DNA of 64,000 nucleotides from Episyrphus balteatus (GCF_945859705.1 NC_079136.1:79794867-79858866), one strand, 5' to 3'; counted from the stretch's first letter, positions 45,331-58,643 are shown. Numbers and translations are program-made. Notes: generated by a model from the sequence alone, not told the origin.

Positions 45331-46620
45331 TTGGAATTTTCTTAAAAGGGCTCTATTAATTTTACTAAAAAAATTAATATTTGTTTTGGATAAGGCCTAT
45401 CTTTTAATGAAAATTTTGTTTTGTTTTTTCAAAAATTATTGAATCCTCCAACAAAACCACTTTTTAATTTCTGAATTTCTGCCAAACGACTCAATCAATT
45501 TCTTATGCAAAAACTACTATTTAATTTCAATATAAATAAAAGTTAAAATAAAGAAAAAATGGCTTGGGTTTAAAATACAATTTTTTTTTTTTTTTTTGAA
45601 AATAAATTGATCTAAAACGGGACATTAAATACTTTTGAAAAATGTGGTTTTAGATGTTGATAAATAATTACTACAAAAAAAAACAAAAACTTTTTTTAAA
45701 TGTTTTTTTTTTTTTTTTGACAGCTAAAACAATTTTGAAAATTGTTTGTGTAAAAATGCATCAAAGTAAGCAAATTGTTAACTTTTTTCGGAACTCAAAT
45801 TCATTTCAATTCAATAATTTAGATTTGAATTTTTATTTTAGGTACATAATATAATTTTATTTTTACTCACCAATTTTTTTAAAATAAAAAGTCTTAATAA
45901 TCTAAGTATCTTGCACTCTAGGACAAGTTCGTGTGAACAAGTCGTGCATTTTATTTTTTTTCTCACCTGGTTCATCTCGTGCAAATGGGGTGGAGATTAT
46001 CTCGTTACAAATTAAAAATTTGTATGGGAAATTATTACTTTTGCGATTGTCGAAACGCGATATAAGCTTTTGCCTTGATTTAGTTTACCCTTCAATGATG
46101 TAGTTTACCCTTAAAAAAAAACCTCTATTAAACATTTGATACTATCAACCAACCTAAAGACTAAAAAATTACAAGCTTACTTAGCCAGACCTGGACAGCT
46201 AGGATTAAGGAAATCAGGATTTGAAGCTCTTAACATACTCACATTAAGCATGCAATAGCTCGCTGGATGTAGTGAAGTGGGACTAGGACTAGGGGTTGGT
46301 TTGCTGTCCAAAATGTAGACATTCATTACGCATTCTTGATGCCATGAATTGAAAATATAGAGGCTTTAATCTTGTTGATTTTAGTGATATAACTCTCCGA
46401 AGTATTCCCACTTTTTCTAGTGTAATAAAATAGCAATCGTTACAATAAAAAATCACGAATTAAGACCATTTTTTGTGAAAGTTTGCAACTAAATTTTGCC
46501 TATTTGACCGATCTTCTCCTAACATAAGATGGTAAATTACTATGCGATTCTCTCGGTAAACAAAAAATTTCGAAAAAATCCCATCTAAATGAAAATCGTT
46601 TTACGAAGTATCCGGTAAGG
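45331..46620. other. AT-rich stretch
   Basis: No supported gene. A frame at 46150-46258 (LKTKKLQAYLARPGQLGLRK) is short and unassigned. Poly(T) or poly(A) runs at 45580-45598 and 45700-45719. Confidence 0.45.
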
Positions 46621-46817
46621 AATGGATAAGCCTGAAATGACTGACTTTACAATTCTATCCCAAGCAACTACCCAAGTCGTAAAAAATTTTCATAGATTTT
46701 GCACTTTTTCTTTAATTGAAATTTATTTTTCAATGCAAAACCTGAAAACAAATATTTTATGAACAGTCATCTCATATATGTAAGTGTAGCTATCAGCCAT
46801 TTCAGGCTAATCCATTT
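46621..46817. mobile_element. MITE-like inverted repeat
   Basis: AATGGATAAGCCTGAAATGA (46621) mirrors TCAGCCATTTCAGGCTAATC (to 46817), arms of about 24 bases. The right arm is also present alone at 9.32 kb, and the element is followed by GGAACACTCTGTATATA. Non-coding. Confidence 0.55.
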
Positions 46818-48710
46818 TTTATGGAACACTCTGTATATATGCAAAAAAAACAAGGAAACTGTATCTGAAGCATACAAATAAATATCTAAATAATAGAATA
46901 AGCATCTATTAGTAGTGGAAAACAATATTAAAATTGATATAAATACAAAAGATTTTTTTCAGAGAAAAAATGTTACGTATACACCATACACTTTTTTTTT
47001 CTTTTTTTGTTTAAATGGCTTTTATGCTTCATTAAAGCAATTTCCTTAAAGGCAAATCTGCAAAATGTAAGGAATGTGGTCCTGAAAAATTATATATAAA
47101 AGGCCTCTGAGAATCAGTTAAAGCAATATTAAATTGATTATATCCTCTGTAATATATTTTTAAATTGAAAAACATACTGTTTCAGTAAAATTAGAAAAAT
47201 GTGAGTGTGTGTAATGTGCATGAAGAAAATAAAAAAATACTTTTTAACAAAAAAGATCTTAGTTGTTTGTGTAGGTACTAATTAGAGTTGCATATAGAAT
47301 AAAAAATATAGAAAAAATCGATTTGAAATTTGTTTCTTGATACGTTTTTTATCAGCCTTTAATGTCGGTTTTTAATTTATTTCGGTCAGATTTTCAGAAG
47401 TCAGTAAAATCTAAGTTTGAACTTATCCTAAGAGAATGAAAGTTGAATATCAATTCTCTTAGTGCATATACAAATTTACGACAATGGTTCCCACTTATAA
47501 CTTTATACTTTTAATCATTCATATCATTTTATGACCTGTAAGCCTTACAATTTGGCAGCCATTTTTGTTTTATATTTTTAACCTATACGACTTCAATTAT
47601 CACAATATACCCTGTAATATCACACTCCTTCCAAATGTCCTTTTGGTATTTTACTCATGACATATTTTGATATTTTCTATCACCACCGAGATAAAAATGC
47701 GATAAGTGGATCCACAATGTCTGTGTTTGTTTTTAACTACCTCATAAATTTAACAGTGCGCATCCTTCGCCATTTGATGGAGCACAACGTATATAGCTAC
47801 TACACCTACCTATATAGAATGTGTGGACGAAGACTTATTTATATATTATTTTTACAACACACATACCTATCGTAATCGTTGTATGAAATGTATGCCATTT
47901 GTTTATATTTGCTTGCCAAGAATGATTGCACAAGTTATTACTCAGACAGCCTTATACATATTTGCGTGTTTCTCTGTGCTTAATATTATAAACAACACCC
48001 ACACAATTAGAACGAACAATCGTCCTCTGAATTCTGACTCGCACTCTTGTGGTGTTCGGTGTTTATAGAAGAAAAAAAAAAAAAAAAAAAAAAAAAAAAC
48101 AGAAATATAAGATAGTGAGCACGCCACGCTCTTATAAACTTTTAGCTAGAGCTAGGACACGTGCAGCTAATTGGAGTTTTTCTTTTATCGTAAATCCTTA
48201 CATAGCTCAATTTTTATTATTATTTTTTTTTTTTTTTCATTTCTACTGTTTTATAGGAATAAGGTTTGATAGCGCAGAGAATTACGTTAATGAACTTCTT
48301 GTTTGGCCTTATTTAATTACGGGTCAATGGAGAGTGTGCGTGTTACAAATTGACTGCCACTTTGTGGCTCATTTTAGAACTAACTTATTATAGCTATATG
48401 GTTGGTGTGTATGTTTGAACGAATAAAGTCAACTTTTATGAGTTTGGTGTGTATATTTCTGATTAAATTCATGTAGCACTCAACTTGAATGGGTTTAATA
48501 CGTGAAATAAAGATGATTGGTTTATCACTTAAAATACTTTCTTTTTATTATTCTATGTTATTCTATGAGTTGAGAAATAAACTCTCTTAGCTATCGTCAT
48601 CTGGAATATGATATCTATCTATCTATTTGTGAATACCTATGTGGATAAAATTCAAAAAAACTATATCTGCACTTCTCCAAATTGATACCTAAATTATTTC
48701 CTGAGTTGAA
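46818..48710. other. AT-rich gene-free stretch
   Basis: A copy of the TACGTATAC motif at 46974, an A run of about 30 at 48070-48099, and a TATC run at about 48612. Frames crossing the A run are artefacts. Confidence 0.5.
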
Positions 48711-48714
48711 ATTG

Positions 48715-48940
48715 TGACCCTCTTGGTCAGCACAAAACGGTTAACCCTTCAGAAAATGAACAGTTCTGTCCGCGGAGAAAAGGAAATTGAGGACTTTGGA
48801 CTTATGGTTCTCTCTATGGTAGAAGGTTATAAAAATGTAAGCTTTGTCAAAAACCTGGACACTGTACAGAGAATTGTATCGAAATAACGGGGGTACAAAG
48901 ATCAACGAAAGCAGAAGCAGGGCTGGAAGTTATTCTAAAT
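48715..48940 (+). pseudogene. Retrotransposon gag fossil with CCHC zinc knuckle
   Basis: A frame reading EKEIEDFGLMVLSMVEGYKN (from about 48774) is followed, one frameshift later, by CKLCQKPGHCTENC at 48836-48877. This is an exact C-x2-C-x4-H-x4-C zinc knuckle. Helical capsid-like sequence followed by a knuckle is the layout of gag in LTR retrotransposons. A stop lies two codons before the knuckle in its own frame and another follows the ~35-codon basic tail. No long terminal repeat, protease or polymerase was seen nearby. It could also derive from a LINE ORF1. Confidence 0.5.
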
Positions 48941-49216
48941 CTACCAGTCGACTGCAACCAAAAACGCAGTTCGACTTAATGTACTGGTCTCTTGGAAATA
49001 TAGCACTTATTTCATGCATCGATAGGGGCTTATTTAATAAGCTAAAATCGAATTTCTAACACACTGACTATCCTTTTCATCGGAGTTATGCACTAATTAA
49101 TTTTTTTATATCTGATATTATTATTGACTTTATTATCTTCACTTAAATATTTTTTTCATCTTGATATATTAATTATTTCTATTTTTAATAATTTATTCAA
49201 AAAAATGAAAAGTGAT

Positions 49217-49251
49217 GTGGCAAAGCCTCCTCAGGTGGGAGGCTTTGCCAC
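49217..49251. repeat. Perfect GC-rich hairpin
   Basis: GTGGCAAAGCCTCC, loop TCAGGTG, then the exact complement GGAGGCTTTGCCAC. It is followed by a G-rich run (CGGCGGGGGTGGGGAGG). Both are unusual in such AT-rich DNA. It might be a transposon end, or part of the same fossil as the gag fragment 270 bases upstream. Confidence 0.85.
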
Positions 49252-49478
49252 GGCGGGGGTGGGGAGGTATTGCCAGTTACCTTAATATCAAAGTTAATAC
49301 AAATAAAACCAATAATCATAAACGTCTAATTTATTTCGTGTCCAGCCAAAAGCTGTCAAACTTTGTGCAAAGTTTTCAATCATAAATGTGCAACAGAAAA
49401 TGATTTTTCGGTATTTAATATTCTGTTGGTTTGGAAAAAAACCTGGACTGGCAAATGCTCCCCCTTCTACCCTACTCC

Positions 49479-49971
49479 TTATTTTTATCCTTTTCAAAAA
49501 CAAAAATTTTTCTACGAAATTTGGGGAAAACTTACCTTATTATGTCCCAAATACACTGTAATTTATTTGATTTAAAATATTAATTTGTTCACCTTATTTT
49601 GACTTAATACCAAAAAAACACCCTAATTTTCAATCCTAAAATTTTAAATAATGATAAAAAAATTTTCGAATTCAAGCTTTTTGCTTTTACCGAAAATATG
49701 TAATATGGTATACTAATGTAAATTTTTGTTTACACTATTGGAAAGTAGAGATTTTAATGAACAAAATACCCACCGATTTTTTGAAAAAAGCTGATATTTT
49801 GACACGTGAATTTTCGATTGAAAATTAGGGTGTATTTTTGGTTTAAGTAAAAAAAAAGGTTAAAAATAAATATTTTAAATCAAAGAAATTACAGTGTATT
49901 TGGGACATAATAAGGTAAGTTTTCACCAAATTTCGTAGAAAAATTTTTGTTTTTGAAAAAGATAAAAATAA
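49479..49971. mobile_element. Foldback element with ~155-bp arms
   Basis: The left arm 49479-49634 mirrors 49817-49971. Shared blocks include TTTTTCTACGAAATTTGG, AACTTACCTTATTATGTCCC and AAATACACTGTAATTT, with ACACCCTAATTTTCAATC at the inner edge. The 180-bp loop has no frame. Confidence 0.75.
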
Positions 49972-52292
49972 AAAACCAAAAACTCGTTTTTTTGAATTTT
50001 TCACATAAATTTTGAGGTTATGTGAAAAAATTGTTGGTACAAAAGTTGTAGATCTTTTTATTACCTACAACTTTGTCATATAACTTTTTTCTATAGGACT
50101 TGTAGTTTTGCCGGAAATCGAGATATACCATTTTTTACCATTAAAAACTCAACCCACCCACTTCCCGAACTCGGCTCGCCCGTAATTTATTTTTCCTTTA
50201 ATTTTCATCATATTCACCTCCTTTTCCAATGGGTTTCATTCTACTATGATTTTTTTTGGTTTCAAAAATTATCGACTAGATGAAAATTGAAGAAAAATAA
50301 AATCAGTGTGACGACACGCATAAAAGCGTTTTTATACACATCGCGGCTTCAGGATATCCAGTTCAAAGAATAATTGGATTTGATAAACAATATTTTTGTA
50401 CATAAAAGAATAAAAAATATTTGATCGAAATTGATTTTGATATGATAACTCATCCTAACATTTCATTTACCGTTTGCGATGAGGTCGTAAATAGTTCAAT
50501 TTTTCTATCCGTTGGAATGGCAGAAGTGCTGAAACCTGAAAAACTTCTAAAAAAATTCAATACTTATGAATGGAATTTTAAAAACTATGCTAGGGGTAGA
50601 AATTCGAGTCGGGGAATTTTTTCAGAAATTTAGGAAAGATAATGAAAAATGCGGATTTTTTTTAATGGCCCTGAATTTTGAAACATGATTTTTTTTTTTT
50701 AGTTTTTATTTTTAATTCTCTTATAACATTTAATTTAATGTATCAAATATAACAGCACACCATGGCAATTTGTATGGAGGACAATTAACAAGCAGTGGAG
50801 GAAGTACCTTAATCTCAGTTTAAATTTCGAAATTGTTGGATTTAGAAAAATTTTAACTTTTTTGAAGCCGTTGTGCATATGTAATTGCAGCATATGATTA
50901 TAGCTTAAATAATATGCTTTCCGGTGGTATAAAACTTGTGGTAGATTGTAATATAAATAATGGACAAAAAGTTAATGGAATAAAAACAAGTTTTTTCTTT
51001 TTTGGTTTTTAATTAGAACTGATTGCATTCAAAAAATATTCCACCTCATATTTTCGAGATCAAACAGAATTCAGATGGTATAAAATGTAAAATAAGCTGT
51101 CATCTAAAAAACATTAAAAAAATGTTGTGCGAAAAAAAATAATATTTTTTTTGATAAAAATTTGTGATTTCAAAAAATCATAATTTTACTTCCTACGCAA
51201 AAATAGACTTAAATATAAATTTATTCTGCAGAAAAAATGCTAGGCTTTTAGATAGGATACCTAATTTTGTTTTTGTAAACATTTTATATAGGTAATAAAT
51301 GACAAAATATTATTTTCTTAACTAAATGCGTTTGCCTTTAAAAAATTATTTCATTTTTGTTTCTAAAAAAAAACAAAAAAAAAAAATAAAAAAGAAATTA
51401 AATTGACTCGATATTTGAATTAATTAATTATCCTGCATAAAAAGGAACCCTCATTCTCAGATACTACTTCGAAAAACTTGGCATCATGATCAAAAACCAG
51501 CGAAAATTCTAAGCTTTGGTGTTCCTAAAAAAATGAGATAAAAAACAAAATATCAGCCAATATTATAATTCGCATTCGTCTCTTCACTTTTTACATGTTT
51601 CAATTATTATTTAACGTTTTATTTGGCTTTAATAAAGTAAACCTTACGCAAGAATATAAATAAATATCTATTATTTTGTTTCTAGCTCACTGTCATAGAC
51701 ACAACGTTTAAAGATGCCTATGGTGTGAGTCATCAATTAAACTAAACTTGCAGAACATCAAAAAGCATAGAATTGTAAAAGACAGCAACATTCAGACATA
51801 ATTAAGTATAATTTGTCTAATTACCAAAGTGCGGCATTCTTCCGAACGAAACTTGATAAGTTTATTTTTGTTTTTCACAGAGCAAAAACACATTTCTCAA
51901 GAAAAGACAGAAAACTGAATTCATTAATCTAATTTCACAGTGACATCAATACTTAACTCTTGAAGTGTCTGTGTATGTGTATTAGGAGCATGTAAATGAA
52001 TTAAGTAATGAAACTCCAAGGTTTTATTTAATTATAATGAATGTTGATAATCTAATTTATGACGTTTAAACTTATTTTTATCAAAGGCATATTCAGAAGG
52101 ATTTTTCGTTTTGTTATCTGTTTTTTGAGTTAAATTTTGTATTCTAAACTTAATTTCGTATAATCGTGTATAATTAAGAGTAGCTATATTTATATATTTA
52201 TTTTTAAGTTCGAAAGGATAAGAAAAAGCTTCAGCCAAGAACTATACGCTTTCTTTATAATTCGTAAGGTTGCCTTGTATTGCCATGTATGT
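49972..52292. other. AT-rich gene-free stretch
   Basis: Nothing supported. A short run at 50150-50185 (CAACCCACCCACTTCCCGAA) is less AT-rich. The plus frame at 50421-50633 has no motif. Confidence 0.5.
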
Positions 52293-52294
52293 TA

Positions 52295-53679
52295 GTGAGG
52301 CGGCTTAGCATTAAAAAAGAGTTCAATCGTGCACTTTGTGATAAAAGCATTAAATTAACATCGTTGGTAGTACTCAATTTAAGAGTTATTTTGAGATATT
52401 GGGCCACCTTGTATTCCATTCGGAAGGGTAGATACAAGACTTTTTCTGTGTTGCACTCGATTTGTTGCATATCGTAGTATAGGCAATGAAATATTGTATT
52501 AATATGATACATGATTTCGAGGTATTTTCTAACGCCCGATCGAATAAAATCAATACCAAAATGTCTCGACCATCATGTAAAAAGTTATTGGACTCTGTAT
52601 GAATTGTCTTTTACTCAAAGAGCAAGAGTCAAAATATTATCAAGTACTCCTTGAAAAAAAGTGGTAGGTTGATAAAATTTCGTGTGGACGTTTCCATATA
52701 ATATAGAAAAAAATAATAAAATATGTTCATCAAAAAATTTCAGGTCAAAGGGTGTTTTTTTAGCGAGAAAGAAAACTTTTGAAATGGTACCATTGCAGCA
52801 CATGGAAAATTTTTGCATTTTTTTGAACCGCATATATATTTTATACATCGTATGAGAATCAAAAATAATCAAAAAATGAATTATATTTACCATGGAATGT
52901 TGAATTTTCATGCAAAACTTAAATAGGTTGCTTTTATTTTTTATTAAATTTTCATACAAATTAATATTTTGAAGGAGTGAGGTGCAAAAGTAAAAGTATG
53001 AAAAATAATTGTGCAGTTTGTGATAAAAGGATCAAATTAATAGGATTGTTAGTACAATATGTAACCCTCATTTTAAGATATTGGGCCTTTTAATATTTCA
53101 CCTATGAGGATGTACATGAGCCATCTAATAATCACAAATTTCACAAAACTTCATTTAAATAAAAATAAAAATTTTCCATGTGTTGCAATGGTACCATTTC
53201 AAAAGTGTTCTTTCTCGCTAAAAAAAAAACACCCTTTGACCTGAAATTTTTTTATGGACATATTTTATTAATTTTTTCTATGGTATTAGAAAAGTCCACA
53301 CTAAATTTTATCAACCTACCACTTTTTTTCAAGGAGTACTTGGTAATATTCTGAATCTTGCTGTTTGAGTAAAAGACAATTTATAAAAAGTGCAATAACT
53401 TTTTACATGACGGTCCAGGCATATTGCTATTGGTTTTATTCGATCGGGCGTTAAAAATAACCTCGAAATCATGTATTATATTAATAAAAAGGTTTCATCA
53501 GCTATACTATGATATGCAACAATGCGGGTGCAACACAGAAAATCTCTTGTATCTACGCTCCTGGATGGAATACAAAGTGGCCCAATATCTCAAAATAACT
53601 CTAATATTGAGTAATACCCATGATATAAATTTCATGCTTTTATCACAAAGTGCACGATTTAGATGCTAAGCCGCCTCAC
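52295..53679. mobile_element. Large foldback element, ~520-bp arms, TA-flanked
   Basis: The termini GTGAGGCGGCTTAGCAT and its complement are flanked by TA on both sides (52293-52294, 53680-53681). The left arm runs to about 52816 and the right arm starts at about 53165. Arms share, for example, GTGCACTTTGTGATAAAAGC, GATATTGGGCCACCTTGTAT, CGCCCGATCGAATAAAA and AGGTCAAAGGGTGTTTTTTT. The loop holds a third, diverged copy of the subterminal ~90 bases (53005-53095) in the left-arm orientation. No transposase. TA flanks suggest a Tc1/mariner-type source. Confidence 0.8.
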
Positions 53680-53681
53680 TA

Positions 53682-54962
53682 TGTAGGAAGCTCAAATTTT
53701 GAGCAACAAATTTTAAACTTTTTATTTTATTTATGTATTAAATCTGGTTTCTTAAAGCTACTTCAAAAAACGATAGAAAATAAACAAAGTATTAAAAAAA
53801 ATTATTTTTCAATATCTTGTATCTCTTTGTTTGCTTAAAAATTTGTTGGGCGCTTCCCAATTTAAAATTTATCATCATCACCTCTCTATATTTGAAAATA
53901 TTGTTTTGAAAGAATTAGAGATTGCATCAATACAAGTTCATACTTCTTTAAATAGTGGGAAGCAAAAGTACAAAACCACTCACTTTTGACAGAAATAATG
54001 TAGGAAAAACTAGATTGATGATTTTAAAAACATAATTTTTATGCAAAGTTCTCTTTTTTAATTGGTGACACTTATACTTTGTATTTCTTTCTTTAAATTA
54101 TAATCGTTCCAAATAGCTAAGCTACCTTAGGAGTTTGATTGCATTTCAGAGTTCAAGTTGTGAAGGTTCATCATTTACAACTAAGAGATAATAGGAGCGT
54201 CAAAAAGATGCTGTAGAGATACTATAGAGACCACTTTAGGGCTGCATTCAGACTCATTATAAATCTAAAAATCACGTTTGGAAGGGAAATTATGTTATTA
54301 AGTGTTGTTGAGTAGCTTTTTATAACTAAGTATTTAGCTAAGATAAGGCATAATTAAATTGTACTAGTTTGTTAGATAAACAGTTTGATTTAATATATCC
54401 ATATGGACCTATGACACATAATTGAAAATTCAATACTATAATTTTCGTTGGGTCAAATCAAATTATAGGTAGAAAATTTCGAGATCAAAATTCTTAAAAA
54501 CTTTTCAAAAATATTGTATATGTAATTGGAGCTGAGAAAAGGAATATCTAAAATTAATTGAAGTTTTGGTCTTACAAAACAGTTGTTGTGCTGGAATCAA
54601 TTCTTCTTCATTTCATTTCTAGGGACTTTTTCCACGATATGCAATTTTTGAAAATATAAGCCAAAAGTGTCAGAAGATTACGAAGTTTATCGCTCAAAAC
54701 GGAGTTAGCAATGGTTTTTCGAAGCTGTAAATTTGGTTTTATCTACTATCCTAATAACATACCAAAAAATCTGTACAGTGCAATTTTCTGCAACCAAGGA
54801 TCTCTTAAATTACTAAGAAAAATGCCATTTAAATTTTCTTAAGGTAATTTTTTCAAACAAGAATATTGAAGAAAAAAAAGTTACTCATACGCCACAGTAT
54901 CCCTCTTCGTTAATGAATTATGATTCATTTGCTATACTGCATGCTAGAAATTTTTTTATAAG
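53682..54962. other. AT-rich gene-free stretch
   Basis: Nothing supported besides a copy of the TACTCATACGCCACAGT motif at 54882-54898. Confidence 0.5.
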
Positions 54963-55209
54963 GATATATCTTTGCCGCCGAGTACAAGGGGGTTAAGTCA
55001 CAAAATTGCACTTTCCGGGTTTCGATTAAATAAGAATAACCTCTTTTTTCTCTTTTATTTGGTATCAAAAACATAAATTTAGAACAACTCTTTTCTATAA
55101 AAATAAGAGGATCAATGCTCAAAAGTTCATCGATTAGTTCAACTTCACATTTTCAGGCAAACTATGAATTATGACTTAACCCCTTTGTACCCGGCGACAA
55201 AGATATATT
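54963..55209. mobile_element. MITE-like inverted repeat with ~40-bp arms
   Basis: GATATATCTTTGCCGCCGAG then TACAAGGGGGTTAAGTCA (54963-55003) mirrors TGACTTAACCCCTTTGTA then CCCGGCGACAAAGATATAT (55170-55209). The loop is AT-rich. The frame across it is accidental. Confidence 0.7.
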
Positions 55210-55459
55210 ATTATTCTATTTTTTTTAATGGATCAAACACGTTTCCATAACAGAAAAAGCCTACTCTTCTAAAAAAATGTATCAACCTTCAATTTCAATG
55301 AAATGTCAAAGAAATCGAAGGAACGAAAAAAACTACTTTTTGTAGATTTCTCATATTTTTAGTGTCTTGAATTCGAAAACCAAACCAAAAATGATATATC
55401 ACGTCCTGTGATGTGAAAGCAAAACATCAAAAACGCTGTTTTCGGAAAACCTGATGATT

Positions 55460-56072
55460 TTTACTTGGTCTATAGGGCAAGTAGTAGTTTCGTGTCGAAA
55501 AAAAAATTGATTTTAATCATAACCAACATTACGATGATGGAGTTTTCCGAAAAAGTGGGTCTCGCAATTAAGTCCGTCCGTCTGTGCGTCCGTGCGTTTG
55601 TGCCTGTGCGACCATCTGTGCACATTTCCACAGCCTAAATGCGTGGACGGATTTGCTTCAAATTTGGTACATATGATTTTTATCGAATTTTGAAAGTTGG
55701 GTTTTTTTTGTTTTATTACATATATCTCACTTATAAAGTGTACCTCCCATACAAACATTTAAAATTATACCAAATAACTTAAATTGGCCTTGTTTCCATT
55801 GAAATTACTCCTTGAAAACCATAATTTTTTTTTTTTGAAAGAAAATCATCCTTAATAAACTCAAGAAATATTTTGTTTTATATATTATATTCTATTTTTA
55901 AATATCATGTTTCTATCTTAATTAAAGCATCCGGATGTTTTTTCATTTAGGTAAATGGTTAGAACATATTCATCAAAAATCATTTTTTTTTTCAATTAAG
56001 AAAGCAAGAAGAAGTGTTCTTATTGCTTATTGCTTATTTGATATACAAAAATATTACTCATACGCCACAGTG
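55460..56072 (+). repeat. GTCY-core dispersed repeat, plus-strand copy
   Basis: CTATAGGGCAAGTAG, ACATTACGATGATGGAG, AAAAAGTGGGTCTCGCAATT, a degenerate GTCC/GTCTGTGC run, CACAGCCTAAATGCGTGGAC and TTCAAATTTGGTACA follow the same order as at 42.4 kb. The possible end is TACTCATACGCCACAGTG at 56055-56072, but since this motif also sits at the opposite side of the minus-strand copy at 17.6-18.0 kb, the boundary is not certain. Confidence 0.6.
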
Positions 56073-57452
56073 ATCAATGTCGATACTAACTTAATATTAA
56101 GAAATATCCCTGGACATTCACTTTAAATTAGTAAATCCTTGTTTTTAATTGAAATTTGTGATATCAATATGATGCTTCTGATGGGTCCAGCAACATCTGA
56201 AGCAAATAAATTATGATTCACAAATATTTCAATATTATTTTTTAAATGATAGACGTCAATTCAGTTCAAATGCTTCAGATTTTAGTGCTGCTAAAATTTT
56301 TATTGACCTTCAAATTTATCACTTCAAAGCTCCACAGATCGAATAACTCTAGTATGCAAGGTAATTTTCCTTTAAATATATTCACACTATTCTAAAAGAT
56401 TTTGATATGCTGAATTAGTTCAATGACATCTGTTTTTTTTTTAGATATTCCGGTTATTAAACCACAAAAATCCAATTTTTTGCTGTTTTTGAAGCAATGT
56501 TTTGGCGTAAGATAATCTTTTTCAATTAAACTTGTTATGATTTATGGAAGAATTTGTTTTTTTTTAACCTTTTTTTACTACCTTTCAAGCTTCTAAAAAT
56601 ATCTCTTTGATATTCCCAGATATCTTACATTTAAGTTGATAGGTTTTACATATATTACACCATAAATACACTGATCATAAAAATTATATTTATTTCTCCC
56701 AGGAACAAAACTATGATGGTAGTTCTCGATTTTGAGGTAAAGTAGTGTTTTGAGATTTTCTAAAAAAAAACTTAGTTTTCTGCTTTTCTAACGCGTATAT
56801 CTAAAAACTCTGACTTGGCAGAATTTTTCCGGCTGGTCATTTGAACTCAACACATAAAAAACCATAAGAAAAGTATACTTATGTTCGTGGGCAAAACAAA
56901 TTTTAAACTTTGCAAGGAAGTGTATCGAATGTACAAATCAGATGTTTTTATGTAAAGAAATAATATATGAAATTACAAAATACGTTTATAAGTTTGTTTT
57001 ATCCCAGAAAAATGTGTAACCTACCTCTTAAAGGTTTGCGGGTTAATGTAGAGACTTCCGCTAATCTCCCCCCAAAATCTTCTCCACAAACAGTTTATTC
57101 CATTCCTTGAATTTAAGCTGTTTCATATGAGAAAAAACCATAATACTGAGGTTTAAAGTAATACATAATAGGCTTTTCTGTAGAATAATACCTAAGGATG
57201 TGCGTTAAATTTGAGCAGGTATGTAGGATGTATGTAATGTATATTCTCTAAATAAGATGTTTTTATTTACCAATTTTTTTTTTTTTTTTTTGTTACCTCA
57301 ACTTTGGACTGACTGAACCAATTTTGATATTTTTTGTTTTGTATTGGAAAGCTGGTGCCTGCAGGGTGGTCCCATTTCAATTTCGTTTCGTTCTAGCTAA
57401 AGAAACTATGAGAAAAACCATAGATACAACCATGGAAGTCGATTTTGTTTTG

Positions 57453-57485
<33 letters not shown>

Positions 57486-58641
57486 AAATGATTATTTATA
57501 TGGAATAAACTAGAAACAATAGAATTTCAATATTCTAAAACGTCAGTAAACTTTAATGAATGAGTACAAATTTGGTGACATTGATCATGTTATGACTTAT
57601 GACATGAGCAATAAGTTCTCCAAATTTGAGCTGAATACGGAAAATGGTCTTATTTTTTGCACAAGGTCAATGGAATTGTTATTTTTATATTTTACAAACT
57701 AAAATGTACTTCTCTGTGAGCGTGTTTTTCAAGACTTGTGTTTTTCAAGACTTTTACATATTTTTCAGTTTTAACCATACAAAAAAAAAAACTGAGTTTT
57801 GAGAAACCTATAAGAAGGGTGTATATTCATACCTGAAAAGTTAACTGGTACAAATTACCGAATACAAGAAAGACCCATAAGTCCACAAAATATTTAATTT
57901 TATTTTACTGAAGCAGGTACCGAAACCGAAAGAATTTATCTATATAAAGATTTAGGAAAATCAAATCAATCATAATTAAAAAAAAAATATTGAAATCAAT
58001 TTAACAAGTTCGATAAATCAAAATTAAATGCCTGATCGAGAAAGTCTCAAAAAATCTACTCCCTTAAAGAATTACATAAGTCTAGTAGAAAGAATCTTGT
58101 TTCTGTCATCTATCATTATGATTTCATATTTGATAACTCTTCGTTCACTGAGAGTTATACTGACATAGTGTCTTAAACGGCATTTACCTACAACAAACCA
58201 AAATTGGAATTATTCTATGTTGACGTTTTGTATTTATTTTAAATTACTGAGCTGAATGTCCTCCCCTACTAAAATTTAAACTTCTATAAAGTTTTACAGA
58301 TGGTTACAATAACTTCTCTTAGGTTTTATAGAAGCCAAAACTATCATCTGAGTTTAGTTTAAAATTTAAATCAATTTATTTTCAGAAAAGTAAGAAAACT
58401 CTGGTAAGACCTGCCATTGAAAAAAACCAATAGATTTCAGCAAAATTAAAAATACATCAATTGAACTACATATTTCGCTATTGATCAATCTAAAGATATC
58501 AGTCGCATTTTGCCTTTTAGACCAAAGTTGAGGTACTGAAATTCTACACAAAAGTGCCTGATTTTAAGAGTGAATCGATGTTGAATTTAGTTATTGTTAT
58601 TGTATTTAGATTTTTTTTTGTTTTTTGGAATGTTCTTAATT
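56073..58641. other. AT-rich gene-free stretch
   Basis: T runs at 57277-57291 and about 57457-57481. The patch 57300-57440 (CTGACTGAACCAATTTTGAT and a GC-richer GGTGCCTGCAGGGTGGTCCC) looks like a dispersed-repeat fragment. No gene. Confidence 0.5.
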
Positions 58642-58643
58642 TA

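Noticed and set aside
46150..46258. Short protein-like frame (AYLARPGQLGLRKSGF)
   Set aside because: Only about 35 codons, no splice sites, no recognisable family.
47657..48393. Several overlapping plus-strand frames
   Set aside because: They cross an A run and AT-rich DNA and have no motif.
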